From the NCBI GenBank assembly GCA_045226335.1, contig JBGVCH010000099.1, forward strand, positions 1-6,902: 6,902 nt of DNA. The letters are read 5' to 3'. The notes beneath the pieces were generated by a model. It was not told where the DNA came from, did not search any database, and saw only the letters and a list, made by a program, of their open reading frames with translations. The stretch's first letter is position 1; each line of letters begins with the position of its first letter. Made by a program: the position numbers and the translations under genes. The DNA is from RUG11272 sp045226335 (GTDB lineage: Bacteria; Bacillota; Clostridia; Christensenellales; Aristaeellaceae). Below, one piece after another: positions 6,463 to 6,902 of this stretch.

Positions 6463-6902
6463 TCACACGTCTTCGACGATGACGTTGTCGTTGGTGTACA
6501 CGCAGATGGAGGCCGCCACGTGCAGGGCCTTCTCCGCGATCTCGTGGGCGGACAGGTCGGTGTTCTCCACCAGGGCCCGGGCCGCCGCCAGGGCATAGTT
6601 GCCGCCGGAGCCGATGGCCACCACGCCGCCGTCGGGATCGATGACCTCGCCGGTGCCGCTGAGCATCAGCAGGCTGTCCTTGTCCGCCACGATCATCAGG
6701 CTCTCCAGCTGGCGCATGGTCTGATCCCCGCGCCACATCTGGGCCAGGGCCACCGCGGCCCGCTCCAGGTTGCCGCCGCACTGGGTCAGCTTCTCCTCAA
6801 ACTTGTCGCACAGGGCGAAGGCGTCCGACACGGAGCCGGCAAAGCCCACCACCACTTTGCCGTCGTAGAGCCGGCGAACCTTGCGGGCGGTGGACTTGAA
6901 GA
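6463..6902 (-). CDS. hslV: HslV (ClpQ), peptidase subunit of the HslVU protease (partial, N-terminus missing)
   Basis: The C-terminal 145 residues of the threonine-type peptidase that forms a double hexameric chamber with HslU. The visible part starts at TARKVRRLYDGKV, followed by GFAGS, WRGDQTMRQLE, IVADK, IGSGGNYALAAARAL, ENTDLSAHEIAEKAL and the C-terminal ICVYTNDNVIVED, all matching the family in order. Compared with a typical length of about 175 residues, roughly 30 residues are missing beyond the right edge. These include the N-terminal catalytic Thr (Ser in Bacillus ClpQ), so the nucleophile cannot be checked. It is the most upstream gene seen in the operon; the promoter and anything upstream (in Bacillus, xerC/codV) are outside the window. 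The TGA stop is 13 bases before hslU. Confidence 0.97.
   Translation of the reverse strand, partial: FKSTARKVRRLYDGKVVVGFAGSVSDAFALCDKFEEKLTQCGGNLERAAVALAQMWRGDQTMRQLESLMIVADKDSLLMLSGTGEVIDPDGGVVAIGSGGNYALAAARALVENTDLSAHEIAEKALHVAASICVYTNDNVIVEDV

Noticed and set aside
5022..6482. A 486-codon plus-strand open frame opposite hslU
   Set aside because: A compositional shadow of hslU with a low-complexity Leu/His/Gly translation and no motif.
6450..6596. N-terminal extension of hslU to ATG 6596
   Set aside because: It overlaps hslV in another frame, its 49 extra residues are Pro/Arg/Thr-rich, and the conserved HslU N-terminus begins at 6449 after a good ribosome binding site.

Overview
The window is a tightly packed, high-GC bacterial chromosomal segment in which every supportable gene lies on the minus strand, so transcription runs from high to low coordinates. 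It looks like a member of the Clostridia/Firmicutes. The reasons are strong AGGAGG-type ribosome binding sites before almost every gene, adjacent hisS and aspS (an order also known from Bacillus), a clostridial-style cysteine-rich HisRS, an HslVU pair, and a short 'wingless' Orn/Lys/Arg decarboxylase of the kind found in Firmicutes. The GC-rich third codon positions point to a high-GC gut-type lineage. The exact family cannot be named from this sequence alone.

Reading in the direction of transcription, unit 1 (6902 down to about 1564) is hslV (5' end outside the window), hslU, hisS, a 119-residue single-pass membrane protein, and aspS. Gaps are 13, 28, 10 and 32 bases, with no promoter, T-box or terminator visible between genes, so this looks like one operon. 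It joins an ATP-dependent cytoplasmic protease to two aminoacyl-tRNA synthetases. It ends in a strong intrinsic terminator 9 bases after the aspS stop.

Unit 2 (1562 down to 1) starts directly against that terminator with a near-consensus sigma-A promoter (TTGCCA, 17-base spacer, TGC-TATACT). It contains a 449-residue PLP-dependent decarboxylase of the Orn/Lys/Arg family, whose 3' end overlaps by 20 bases the start of a HAD-superfamily phosphatase that runs off the left edge.

Most of the window is ordinary housekeeping sequence. I saw no mobile element, CRISPR array, RNA gene or defence system. The points that deserve a second look are the unassigned membrane protein between the two synthetase genes, the compact terminator/promoter junction, the variant AspRS sequence features, and the overlapping decarboxylase/phosphatase pair. 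There is no gene-free stretch longer than 100 bases.
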